The notes under the pieces: generated by a model | The model's input: only the letters and a program-made list of their open reading frames with translations | Databases searched by the model: none | What the model was told of the DNA's origin: nothing | Translations under genes and position numbers: made by a program | Origin: Cupriavidus taiwanensis LMG 19424 | GTDB lineage: Bacteria; Pseudomonadota; Gammaproteobacteria; Burkholderiales; Burkholderiaceae | Assembly: GCF_000069785.1 (NCBI RefSeq) | Contig: NC_010528.1 | Span: forward strand, 3,352,912-3,416,911 | Direction of reading: 5' to 3' | DNA length: 64,000 nucleotides | Part shown: positions 47,785-55,720 of the stretch, piece by piece | How positions within the stretch are numbered: the first letter of the stretch is position 1 | Layout of the letters: the number at the start of each line of letters is the position of its first letter

Positions 47785-48743
47785 ACCGCCTGGCGATGGA
47801 AGCCGACGCGGCGCTGCTGGCGCCGCCGGGCACGCTGACGCGCTGGTTCGGCCAGGGCCGCGTGGGGCTGTTCAGCCTGTCGCGCGCGACGCTGGCGCAG
47901 CGCCATGCGCTGCCGGCCTCGCGCTGGGTGCGCGTGCTCGATGCGATGGTGCACTACACCGACGAAGGCCCCGCCGACGGCGAGACCCTGGTGCTGATCC
48001 ACGGCTTCGGCGCGTCGCTGCATACGTGGCAGGGCATCGTGCCGGCGCTGGCGCAACGCTATCGCGTGCTGCGGCTGGACCTGGCCCCGTTCGGCCTGAC
48101 CGGGCCGCTGCGCGATGCGCGCGGGCGCATCGAGACCATGGACGTGCACCGCTACCGCGACTTCATCGATGCCTTCCTGGCCGCGGTGAACGTGCGCCGC
48201 GCCAGCATCATCGGCAATTCGCTGGGCGGGCTGATCGCGTGGGACCTCGCGGTGCGGCGGCCGGGTGCGGTCGACAAGCTGGTGCTGATCGATGCCGCCG
48301 GCTTCCCGATGAAGCTGCCGATCTACATCGACCTGTTCCGCCATGCGCCGGTGCGCTGGTCGGCGCCGTGGCTGCTGCCCGAGTGCATCATCCGCGCCGC
48401 CACGCGCGACGTCTACGGCGACGCCTCGCGCGTGCCGGAGGCCACCTTCCGCCGCTACGTGGACTTCTTCTATGCCGAAGGCAGCCGCGAGGCGGTCGGC
48501 AAGATGGTGCCGAAGCTCGACTTCGCCCAGCTCGACACCCACCTGCTCGGCAGCGTGCGGGCGCCCACGCTGGTGCTGTGGGGCGAGCGCGACCGCTGGA
48601 TTCCGCCCGCGCACGCGCAGGCCTTCGCCGAGCGCATCCCCGGCGCGCAACTGCGCCGCTACGCGGGGCTGGGCCATGTGCCGATGGAAGAAGACCCGCA
48701 ACGCGTGGCCGCAGACCTGCTGCCATTCCTGGACCGCCAATGA
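47781..48743 (+). CDS. Alpha/beta hydrolase
   Basis: 320 residues. 'VLIHGFGASLHTWQGIV' gives the oxyanion loop, nucleophile Ser lies in 'IIGNSLGGLIAWDLA' (about 145), acid in 'VLWGERDRWIPP' and His in 'YAGLGHVPMEEDP'. Cap region 'MKLPIYIDLFRHAP' is hydrophobic. Likely an esterase that cleaves the ester made by the monooxygenase. Start GTG at 47781 overlaps the SDR stop; an ATG at 47796 is an alternative. Translational coupling supports a joint pathway. Confidence 0.9.
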   Translation: MNRLAMEADAALLAPPGTLTRWFGQGRVGLFSLSRATLAQRHALPASRWVRVLDAMVHYTDEGPADGETLVLIHGFGASLHTWQGIVPALAQRYRVLRLDLAPFGLTGPLRDARGRIETMDVHRYRDFIDAFLAAVNVRRASIIGNSLGGLIAWDLAVRRPGAVDKLVLIDAAGFPMKLPIYIDLFRHAPVRWSAPWLLPECIIRAATRDVYGDASRVPEATFRRYVDFFYAEGSREAVGKMVPKLDFAQLDTHLLGSVRAPTLVLWGERDRWIPPAHAQAFAERIPGAQLRRYAGLGHVPMEEDPQRVAADLLPFLDRQ

Positions 48744-48789
48744 ATCGCGCCGGCGCCGTGCGCGCCGGCTGTCACCCAAGGAGACCGCC

Positions 48790-49665
48790 ATGATGCCAGT
48801 CCGCCGCGACGTGCATCCCCACCTGCCGCCGGAGCGCATCAGCGACTGGCACGAGCGGGGCCGCCACGTCACCCATTTCCTCAACACGCTGTCGATCTTC
48901 TTCCCGGCCGGGGAACGCTTCTTCATGGACAGCGTGCGCAACTACCGCGACCAGGTGAAGGACCCCGAGCTGAGCCGCGCCATCGCCGGCTTTATCGGCC
49001 AGGAAGCGATGCACACGCGCGAGCACATCCTCTACAACCGGCTCATGGAAGACGCCGGCCTGCCCGCCGCGGCGCTGGACCGCGCGGTGTGGAAGCTGCT
49101 GGACATGTTGCGCAAGATCCTGCCCAAGTCATGGCAGCTGGCGCATACCATCGCGCTGGAGCACTACACCGCGATGCTGGCCGACGGCGTGCTGAAGGAC
49201 GTGCGCCACCTGGGCGCGGACTCTCAGGCCGGCTACCGGCAGGTGTGGACCTGGCACGCGCTGGAGGAAACCGAGCACAAGGCGGTGGCCTACGATGTCT
49301 GGAACACCGTGATGAAGCCGGGCCCCTACCGCTACTTCGTGCGCACCTTCACCATGCTGACCACCACGGTGACGTTCTGGGCCATGGTGTTCGTGTTCCA
49401 TATCGCGCTGGTGATGGGCGACAAGGGCTGCCGCAACAAGCTGAGCGGGTTTGGCACCGCGCTGCGCTTCCTGTGGGCGTCGCCCGGCGCGCTGCCGCGC
49501 ATGATCCCGGAGTGGCTCAGCTACTTCCGCCCCGGCTTCCATCCCTGGGACGACGACAACCGCGCCGAGCTGGCCCGCATCGATCCGCTGGTGCGGGAAA
49601 TCGAAGACACCGCGCGCGCCGCCGGCGTCTCCACCCGGGCGCCTTCGCTGCGGGGGACGGCATGA
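48790..49665 (+). CDS. Ferritin-like di-iron protein (annotated family: predicted metal-dependent hydrolase, PF10118-like)
   Basis: 291 residues, mainly helical. A full carboxylate-bridged di-iron ligand set can be read off: E42 ('PAGERFFMD'), E72-x-x-H75 ('GQEAMHTREH'), E124 ('TIALEHYTAML') and E160-x-x-H163 ('ALEETEHKAVAYD'). This E...ExxH...E...ExxH order is that of rubrerythrin-like and oxygenase four-helix bundles. A hydrophobic helix ('TTTVTFWAMVFVFHIALVMG', about 195-214) may bind membrane or substrate. AAGGAGA precedes ATG 48790. The rubredoxin start overlaps its stop, suggesting electron supply for O2 chemistry rather than hydrolysis. Confidence 0.85.
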   Translation: MMPVRRDVHPHLPPERISDWHERGRHVTHFLNTLSIFFPAGERFFMDSVRNYRDQVKDPELSRAIAGFIGQEAMHTREHILYNRLMEDAGLPAAALDRAVWKLLDMLRKILPKSWQLAHTIALEHYTAMLADGVLKDVRHLGADSQAGYRQVWTWHALEETEHKAVAYDVWNTVMKPGPYRYFVRTFTMLTTTVTFWAMVFVFHIALVMGDKGCRNKLSGFGTALRFLWASPGALPRMIPEWLSYFRPGFHPWDDDNRAELARIDPLVREIEDTARAAGVSTRAPSLRGTA

Positions 49666-49826
49666 CCATCTGGCAGTGCCGAATCTGTGGATTCGTCTAT
49701 GAAGAAGCGCTCGGCATGCCCGAGCACGGCATCGCGCCCGGCACACCGTGGGGCGCGGTCCCGCCGGAATGGCGCTGCCCGGACTGCGGCATGGCGAAAG
49801 CGGATTTCGACATGGTTGCGCTATAG
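49662..49826 (+). CDS. rubA: Rubredoxin
   Basis: A 54-residue one-iron electron carrier. The four Cys ligands are C6 and C9 ('WQCRICGFVYEE') and C39 and C42 ('WRCPDCGMAKADF'), normal rubredoxin spacing, with the expected acidic centre. The ATG overlaps the di-iron gene stop (ATGA), so the two proteins are made together. Partners are probably that di-iron protein and a rubredoxin reductase not found in this window. Confidence 0.95.
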   Translation: MTIWQCRICGFVYEEALGMPEHGIAPGTPWGAVPPEWRCPDCGMAKADFDMVAL

Positions 49827-49847
49827 GCGGCAGGGCGTGGACGAGGG

Positions 49848-50681
49848 CTAGGGCTTGGCGCCCCCGCCCTCCTCATCATGCAGATGCTCGATGATCGCCG
49901 CCACCCGGTCCCCCAGGTACTTGTTGGCCGAGATCTCGAGCGCCCGCATCATCTCGGTCTCGGCCATCACCAGCGCCAGCGGGCGGATGCGCCACAGGAT
50001 GTCGACCAGCCGCGGCACGTCCTGTGGCGGCGGCAGCTTGCCCTCGCCAAAGCGGTCCAGCTCGCGTACCACGGTGGCGACGATCTGGTCCGAGACCGCC
50101 TGGAAATGCCCGCGCGACTGCGCGATGATCTCCAGCACATCCTCCAGCGCAAAGCCCGCGTGGGCGATCTCCGCACCCGCGGCCAGTGCGCGCGGGCTGC
50201 GCGCCAGGTAGCCCAGCCCGTCCGGTTCCAGCAGCCCCAGCGAGATCGCCTTGGCCAGCGCCGGGCGCGAGATCGCCCGGCCGAACAGCCGCGCCAGCGC
50301 CAGGTAGGAATAGTGGCGCGGGGTCTCGTTGGTCCACGGGCTGCTGATCGCGGTCTCCAGCCCCAGGATCGAGCGCAGGTCGTGCCCCTCGACGATGGCC
50401 TTGAGCAGTTCGGTGATATTGGCCAGCGTGTAGCCGCGCGCCAGCAGGTGGTGGATCAGCTTGAGCCGGCCCAGGTGCGCCTGCGTGTAGATGCCCACGC
50501 GCCCGCGCCGCTGCGGCGGGTCGATCAGGCCGCGGTCCTGGTATGAGCGCACGTTGCGCACCGTGGTGCCGGCCACGCGCGCCAGTTCGTCGATGGTGTA
50601 TTCCGGGGCAGGCGGCGGTCCGGATGCGGCGGACGCCGGGCGGGACGGAGGCGAAGGTTGGCGGCGCCGGGTCAGTGTCAT
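49848..50681 (-). CDS. MerR-family transcriptional regulator
   Basis: 277 residues, long for MerR (about 130-270). The winged helix 'YTIDELARVAGTTVRNVRSYQDRGLIDPPQRRGRVGIYTQAHLGRLKLIHHLLARGYTLANITELL' is at about 28-93. The large C-terminal part is helical and lacks the Cys set of metal sensors, so an organic effector is likely. ATG 50681 is followed by a Pro/Ser-rich lead. It lies convergent with the monooxygenase operon (21 bp after rubA) and may control it. Confidence 0.85.
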   Translation of the reverse strand: MTLTRRRQPSPPSRPASAASGPPPAPEYTIDELARVAGTTVRNVRSYQDRGLIDPPQRRGRVGIYTQAHLGRLKLIHHLLARGYTLANITELLKAIVEGHDLRSILGLETAISSPWTNETPRHYSYLALARLFGRAISRPALAKAISLGLLEPDGLGYLARSPRALAAGAEIAHAGFALEDVLEIIAQSRGHFQAVSDQIVATVVRELDRFGEGKLPPPQDVPRLVDILWRIRPLALVMAETEMMRALEISANKYLGDRVAAIIEHLHDEEGGGAKP

Positions 50682-50775
50682 GCCAAAAATTCTAACCGAG
50701 GAACGCGGCAGGCAAAGTGGCGGCGGCTTTTGCCGATAATGAAGGCATTGCCCCCACCCCGACCGACCGTTTTCC

Positions 50776-51732
50776 ATGCATATCCGCTGGCTCGAAGACT
50801 TCGTCTGCCTGGCCCAGGCCGGCAGCCTCGCGCGCGCCGCCGAGCTGCGCAACGTGACCCCGCCCGCCTTTGGCCGGCGCATGCAGGCGCTGGAGGTCTG
50901 GGCCGGGGCCCCGCTGATCGACCGCAGCGCCTTCCCGGTACGCCTGACCGCCGAAGGGCGCCAGTTCCTGGAAGCGGCGCAAAGCGCCCTGCGCACCCTC
51001 GACGACACCCGCCTGGCGCTGCGCGCCGCTCACCGCGCTGATGCCAGCACCGTGACCATTGCCACCGGCAAGACGCTGGCGCGCTCGATGGTGCCGGCCT
51101 GGCTCGCGGGGCTGCGCGAGGCGCTGCGCCATGACCCCGCGGCGGCCGGCTTTCGCACCCGCCTGTCGACCTTCCCGATGCACGACGCGCTGGCAATGTT
51201 CGCCGAGGGCGATGCCGACTTCCTGCTGTGCTACAGCCCGCCCGACCTGCCGGTGATGCTGGACGACGCGCGCTACCAGTTCCACCTGGCCGGCGTGGAG
51301 CGGCTGGTGTGCGTCAGCGCCGCCGACGCGCGCGGTGCGCCGCTGCACCGGCTGGGGACAAGCAAGGTCTCTGGCAAGACCGCGCCCGCGCCGGTGCCGA
51401 TGATCGCCTACGCAGAAACCCTGACGCTGGGCCGCATGGTCAACCAGGAGATCGCGCGCCGCAAGCTGGCGCCGCGGCTGGACGTGATCGCGGTCAGCGA
51501 CTTTGCCGAGTCGGTGCACGAGATGGTGCGCCAGCGCATGGGCCTGGCCTGGCTGCCCGCGCGGCTGATCGCCGACGACCTGCGTGACGGCCGGCTCGTG
51601 CGCGCCATCGCCGCCCCGCGCGAGGATGATGGCGGCGACCTGGCGCTAGACATCCGCCTCTACCGCCCGCGCGCGCCGATGCGGCCGCTGGCCGAGGCCT
51701 TCTGGCAGGCGGCCGTGCAGGCGCCGCGCTGA
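50776..51732 (+). CDS. LysR-family transcriptional regulator
   Basis: 318 residues. The N-terminal helix-turn-helix 'MHIRWLEDFVCLAQAGSLARAAELRNVTPPAFGRRMQALEVWAGAPLIDRS' is diverged from the usual 'SFTRAA...SRRI..LE..LG..LF.R' but clear. The effector domain follows. It is next to and upstream of a Bug binding protein and an amidohydrolase-like gene on the same strand; the palindromes at 51751-51785 between them are likely its sites. GATAAT about 40 bp before the start is a possible -10. Confidence 0.88.
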   Translation: MHIRWLEDFVCLAQAGSLARAAELRNVTPPAFGRRMQALEVWAGAPLIDRSAFPVRLTAEGRQFLEAAQSALRTLDDTRLALRAAHRADASTVTIATGKTLARSMVPAWLAGLREALRHDPAAAGFRTRLSTFPMHDALAMFAEGDADFLLCYSPPDLPVMLDDARYQFHLAGVERLVCVSAADARGAPLHRLGTSKVSGKTAPAPVPMIAYAETLTLGRMVNQEIARRKLAPRLDVIAVSDFAESVHEMVRQRMGLAWLPARLIADDLRDGRLVRAIAAPREDDGGDLALDIRLYRPRAPMRPLAEAFWQAAVQAPR

Positions 51733-51750
51733 AGCGCCGCCGGCGGCCCC

Positions 51751-51785
51751 TTGCCGCCATTGCCAAATCGGCAACCGCGGTTGCC
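51751..51785. promoter_or_regulatory. LysR-type binding region
   Basis: TTGCC-AAATC-GGCAA (51760-51774) is a perfect T-N11-A LysR box. It overlaps GGCAACCG/CGGTTGCC (51770-51785), and another TTGCC is at 51751. Four TTGCC half-sites in 35 bp, about 80 bp before the Bug gene, fit recognition and activation sites. Confidence 0.6.
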
Positions 51786-51861
51786 AAAGCCGCACGCCGC
51801 GCCGGTCCTGCGCTTCTAACATCGGTCCACAACCATGATTCCGGGACACCGAGCCAATACC

Positions 51862-52848
51862 ATGAAGACCACCCTGCGCGCGGCCGCTGCCGCACTCTGC
51901 CTTGCCGCTTGCGCCGGCGCCGTTTCCACCGCCGCCGCCGCGACCGATGCCTGGCCCACCAAGCCGATCACGCTGGTGGTGGGCTACACCGCCGGCGGCA
52001 GCGTCGACCTGGTGGCCCGCACCATCGCCCCGGAACTGGGCAAGCGCCTGGGCCAGAGCGTGGTGATCGAAAACCTGGGCGGCGCCGGCGGCACCATCGG
52101 CGCGTCCAAGGTGGTCAAGGCAGAAGCCGACGGCTACACGCTGCTGATGGGCTCGGGCAGTGAAGTGTCGATCGCGCGCCTGACCAACCCCGCGGTGCGC
52201 TATGACGGCGAGAAGGACCTGGCGCCGGTCACCTTTGTCGGCACCCAGCCGATGGTGCTGGTCGGCAAGCCCGGCCTGCCGGCGAAGAACGCGGCCGAGC
52301 TGATCGCGCTGGCCAAGGCCCAGCCGGGCAAACTGGCCTACGCCTCGTCCGGCGTTGGCACCCCGCTGAACCTGGCGGGCGAGCTGATCAAGCAGCAGGG
52401 CCAGGTCAACATCACCCACGTGCCGTACAAGGGCGCTTCGGCCATGGCGACCGACCTGCTCGGCGGTCAGATCGACCTGGCGGTGATGGTGCTGTCGTCG
52501 GCGCTGCCGCATATCCAGGCCAACCGCGTGCAGGCCTACGGCGTGACCGGCGCCAAACGCTCGCCGGTGGCGCCGAACGTGCCCGCGCTGGCCGAGACGC
52601 CGGCGCTCAAGGGCGTGGACATGGGCGTCTGGTTCGGCCTGATGGGCCCGGCCAAGCTGCCGCAGCCGGTGGTGGCGCGCCTGAACACCGAGATGCAGGC
52701 CGTGCTGGCGATGCCGGACGTGAAGAAGAAACTGGCCGAGGCCGGCGTGGAAGTGGCGCCCGCCAATCCGGCGCAGTTCGGCAGCTTTATCAAGCGCGAG
52801 ACCGGGCGCTATCGCACCATCGTGCAGACGGCGGGGATTCAGCAGTAA
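51862..52848 (+). CDS. Bug/TctC-family periplasmic substrate-binding protein
   Basis: 328 residues with a signal peptide to about residue 31 ('CAGAVSTAAAA-TDAW'). Pocket motifs 'PITLVVGYTAGGSVDLVAR' and 'VVIENLGGAGGTIGASKV' are typical. No tctAB genes are adjacent, so it is one of the many orphan Bug receptors of this bacterial group. The Met at 51862 gives the best signal peptide; an ATG at 51835 adds nine residues. Neighbouring deacylase gene suggests an N-acyl amino acid or similar ligand (inference). Confidence 0.9.
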   Translation: MKTTLRAAAAALCLAACAGAVSTAAAATDAWPTKPITLVVGYTAGGSVDLVARTIAPELGKRLGQSVVIENLGGAGGTIGASKVVKAEADGYTLLMGSGSEVSIARLTNPAVRYDGEKDLAPVTFVGTQPMVLVGKPGLPAKNAAELIALAKAQPGKLAYASSGVGTPLNLAGELIKQQGQVNITHVPYKGASAMATDLLGGQIDLAVMVLSSALPHIQANRVQAYGVTGAKRSPVAPNVPALAETPALKGVDMGVWFGLMGPAKLPQPVVARLNTEMQAVLAMPDVKKKLAEAGVEVAPANPAQFGSFIKRETGRYRTIVQTAGIQQ

Positions 52849-52963
52849 GGGGATGGCGAGGCGGCGTCGCTCCTTGCAATGCCGCCGACCGCACACTCAC
52901 CGTCCCTATCACACCGACCCGGCAGGCATCGACTTGCCAGGCACCCTGAACGCACCGACTCCC

Positions 52964-53941
52964 ATGACCCACCAGCCCACCGCACCCCTGGAAGCCTACC
53001 CCGTCGACGTCGCCTTCCCCGACATCCGCCCCTACGCCGCCGGCAACACCGGCATCCCCTACCTCCACACCTTCGACAGCGGCCGGCCCGGCCCGCACGT
53101 GATGGTCAACGCGCTGACCCACGGCAACGAGGTGTGCGGCGCCATCGCCGTCAAGGCGCTGCTGGACCACGGCCTGCGCCCGCGCCGCGGCCGCCTGACG
53201 CTGGCCTTTGCCAACGTCGATGCTTACCACCGCTTCGATCCCGCCAGTCCGGATGCCTCGCGCTTCGTCGACCAGGACTTCAACCGCGTGTGGACCGCGA
53301 AGGTTCTCGATGACGCCAGCCTGGATTCATCCGAGCTGCGCCGCGCACGCGCCATGCGGCCGGTGATCGATACCGTCGGCCTGCTGCTGGACCTGCATTC
53401 GATGCATGAGAAGAGCCGGCCGCTGATCGTCTCCGGCCCGTTGGACAAGGGCATCGCCCTGTCGCGCGCACTCGGTGCGCCGGCCGATGTGATCGTCGAC
53501 GAAGGCCACCCGGAAGGCCGCCGCATGCGCGACTACGATGGCTTTGGCGATGCCGCCAGCCCGCGCAACGCGCTGCTGATCGAATGCGGCCAGCACTGGG
53601 AACCGGCCGCCGTGACGGTGGCGCAGGACAGCACCGCACGGTTCCTGCTGCATGCCGGCATCGTTGACGCAAGCGACCTGCCCGCCGGCTGGCTGCAGCC
53701 GCTGGCCGCCGCGCAGCGCGTGGTGCGCGTGACCGAGCCGGTGGTGGCGACCAGCATGGACTTCCGCTTTGCCGGCCCCTACACCGGGCTGGAGACCTTT
53801 ACCGAGGCCGGGACCGTAATCGGCTGGCGCGACGGCGCGCCGGTGGTGACGCCGTATCCGGATTGCGTGCTGGTGATGCCATCGCTGCGCCAGTTGCGCC
53901 CCGGCGTGACCGTGGTGCGCCTGGGCCGGCCGGAGCGCTGA
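52964..53941 (+). CDS. Succinylglutamate desuccinylase/aspartoacylase-family zinc hydrolase
   Basis: 325 residues. Zinc site 'NALTHGNEVCGAIAVKALL' (H-x-x-E) with a later His in 'LLLDLHSMHEKSRPLIVSG', plus 'RFVDQDFNRVW' and Glu in 'ALLIECGQHWEP'. These match the AstE/AspA M14-like family that removes acyl groups from amino acids. The ATG at 52964 starts MTHQPTAPL. It follows the Bug gene by 115 bp, consistent with uptake then deacylation of one compound. Substrate not determined. Confidence 0.88.
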   Translation: MTHQPTAPLEAYPVDVAFPDIRPYAAGNTGIPYLHTFDSGRPGPHVMVNALTHGNEVCGAIAVKALLDHGLRPRRGRLTLAFANVDAYHRFDPASPDASRFVDQDFNRVWTAKVLDDASLDSSELRRARAMRPVIDTVGLLLDLHSMHEKSRPLIVSGPLDKGIALSRALGAPADVIVDEGHPEGRRMRDYDGFGDAASPRNALLIECGQHWEPAAVTVAQDSTARFLLHAGIVDASDLPAGWLQPLAAAQRVVRVTEPVVATSMDFRFAGPYTGLETFTEAGTVIGWRDGAPVVTPYPDCVLVMPSLRQLRPGVTVVRLGRPER

Positions 53942-54042
53942 CCCGGGTACGCTGGGCCGGGCGCGGCCGCGCCCGGCAGGATGCTGCGCACAGCGTCATG
54001 GCGCGGCCCTCCGGTTGACTGCAGATCGGCTAGGCAGAAGGG

Positions 54043-54585
54043 CTAGGCCGCCGGCGCGGGCGCCGTGTCCGCCGGCGGCGGAGGCGGCAGCATGCCGGGG
54101 AACAGCTGCTCGACCAGTTCATCGAGCTTGGACGACGGCTGCACGAAGTTGCTCAGGTTCAGCCCGCCGGCGCTGCGGTTGGCGTTGTAGATCGCCTTGC
54201 CGACCCGGTCGCCATTGAGATACACGGTGATGTCGGCGTTATTCAGGTAGGTGTTCCAGTACCAGGCGCCGCGCGCGGTGTACAGCGCCACCATCGGGCA
54301 CGATGCGATCGAGGTCTGCGCCTGCAGCACCTTCACCTCGAAATTGCGCCGCCGCAGCGACGACAGGAAGCTCTCGACAAAGTCATTGCCGCTGACCGGG
54401 TTCACCACCACGCACAGCAGCGTGCCGTGGGCGCCGTAGTTGCCGAGCGGGCCGCCGCCGGCCGGCAGCTGGAACGCGACAACGGGATCGGTGGGGTCAA
54501 GGCGGTCGACCGGCGTTACGGCCTGGTAGGTCGAACAGCCGGTGAGCAGCAGGCCCACGCAGGCCGCCAGCAGTGCATGGTTCAT
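54043..54585 (-). CDS. Small lipoprotein of unknown function (possibly Sbal_3080 type)
   Basis: 180 residues. 'MNHALLAACVGLLLTGCSTYQ' has a clear lipobox (Cys 17). The body contains 'VVVNPVSGNDFVESFLSSLRRRNFEVKVL', 'SCPMVALYTARGAWYWNTYLNNADITVYLNGDRVGKAIYNA' and a Pro/Ala tail. The strand-helix pattern recalls small periplasmic lipoproteins called Sbal_3080; I am not certain of this name. The CCAGGA site upstream of the ATG fits. Confidence 0.65.
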   Translation of the reverse strand: MNHALLAACVGLLLTGCSTYQAVTPVDRLDPTDPVVAFQLPAGGGPLGNYGAHGTLLCVVVNPVSGNDFVESFLSSLRRRNFEVKVLQAQTSIASCPMVALYTARGAWYWNTYLNNADITVYLNGDRVGKAIYNANRSAGGLNLSNFVQPSSKLDELVEQLFPGMLPPPPPADTAPAPAA

Positions 54586-54747
54586 GGAATGTCCTGGAAG
54601 GCTGGGCGGCGCTGCACCGCGCCGCCACAAGGCGCAATGGCCACCGCATACCTTCACACTGTAGGCGCCGGCAGGCCGATCCAATCGGCCAAACAGAAGC
54701 GCAAAACGGTCGCTTCTGGTGTTGCGGATGGCGTTGCGGATGACGCC

Positions 54748-54948
54748 TCAGCCGCCCGCGCCGCCCTGCGCCAGCCGGCCCACCAGCACCAGGCAGAGCG
54801 CGGCCAGGCAGGTCCCGACCACGGCCACCTGCACGCGCGTCACGGGTTTGCCGCCGAACAGCGTCTGGCTGAGCCAGGCGGGCGAGATCACGCCGACGAG
54901 GGTCGCCACCATGATCAGGATGGCAAGGACGGACAGCACGGATTGCAT
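54748..54948 (-). CDS. Small two-helix membrane protein
   Basis: 66 residues: helix 1 'VLSVLAILIMVATLVGVIS' and helix 2 'VAVVGTCLAALCLVLVGRL', separated by a short polar loop. GGAGATCCCC precedes the ATG. Lies 32 bp downstream of the OB-fold protein gene on the same strand, probably cotranscribed. Function unknown. Confidence 0.6.
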   Translation of the reverse strand: MQSVLSVLAILIMVATLVGVISPAWLSQTLFGGKPVTRVQVAVVGTCLAALCLVLVGRLAQGGAGG

Positions 54949-54980
54949 GGCGGGGATCTCCGGAATCGTCGCGAGCGCGA

Positions 54981-55574
54981 TCAGTTGGCGCCGCCGCGCA
55001 GCAGGCAGTCGCGCAGCAGCGGCATGCCGTCGGCCAGGCCCGCGCCGTTGCACTCCAGCGCCACCTTCTGGCCGCGCCGGACCATGGTGGCGCGCGCTTC
55101 GACTTCACACTCGCGACCGGCCGGGCCGCAGATCTGGCGCGGCAGCAGCAGCGCGCGCACATTGGCGCCCGGATCGTTGGTGCGGATATCGACAAAGACC
55201 TGCTCGCCCTCGCGGCGGATGCCGCTGGCCACGCCTTCGACGATCAGGTACTGGTTCAGGTAGTCTCGGTCGGCTTGCGCGGCATTGTCGCGATACGCCT
55301 TCAGCAGTGCATCGGCCTGCAACTGCGGCAGGCGGTCGGCGGAGCGTTGGGGGTCGATGCTGACCGGATCCAGCGTGCCGTTGCGCGGCACGCCGCGCAC
55401 CTCGCTGGCCGGCACCGCACTGGCAGCACTCTGCGCATCGGCCGGCGCATCGGCCGGCGCGTCGGGCACGGCGCCGCCAACATCGTCGCGGCGGTCATTG
55501 CCGGCAAACCACAACATGCCAAGGACAGCCACGGCGACGATGGCAATGAGGATCTGCTGGGTGCGGTTCAACAT
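54981..55574 (-). CDS. Membrane-anchored OB-fold (tRNA_anti-like) protein
   Basis: 197 residues. One N-terminal anchor helix ('ILIAIVAVAVLGMLWFAG', 8-25), an Ala/Asp/Pro linker, then a domain reading 'DYLNQYLIVEGVASGIRREGEQVFVDIRT', 'EVEARATMVRRGQKVALECNGAGLADGMPLLRDCLL'. This order of strands, with paired Cys at 'ECNG' and 'RDC', resembles the tRNA_anti-like OB-fold family found in periplasmic proteins of unknown role. Probably faces the periplasm. Confidence 0.65.
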   Translation of the reverse strand: MLNRTQQILIAIVAVAVLGMLWFAGNDRRDDVGGAVPDAPADAPADAQSAASAVPASEVRGVPRNGTLDPVSIDPQRSADRLPQLQADALLKAYRDNAAQADRDYLNQYLIVEGVASGIRREGEQVFVDIRTNDPGANVRALLLPRQICGPAGRECEVEARATMVRRGQKVALECNGAGLADGMPLLRDCLLRGGAN

Positions 55575-55720
55575 CGGGAAGGTCCTGCGTAGTGAAAGCG
55601 GAAGGCAAAAACAGCGAAAGGCGAATTATGCGCCCTGGCTGCCGCAAACGCGCGCAATTGCCCTGTCCAGGGCCAGCGCGGCCATTTGAGCGGCTGTCGC
55701 CCTTGGTGCCTGCCGTCGGG

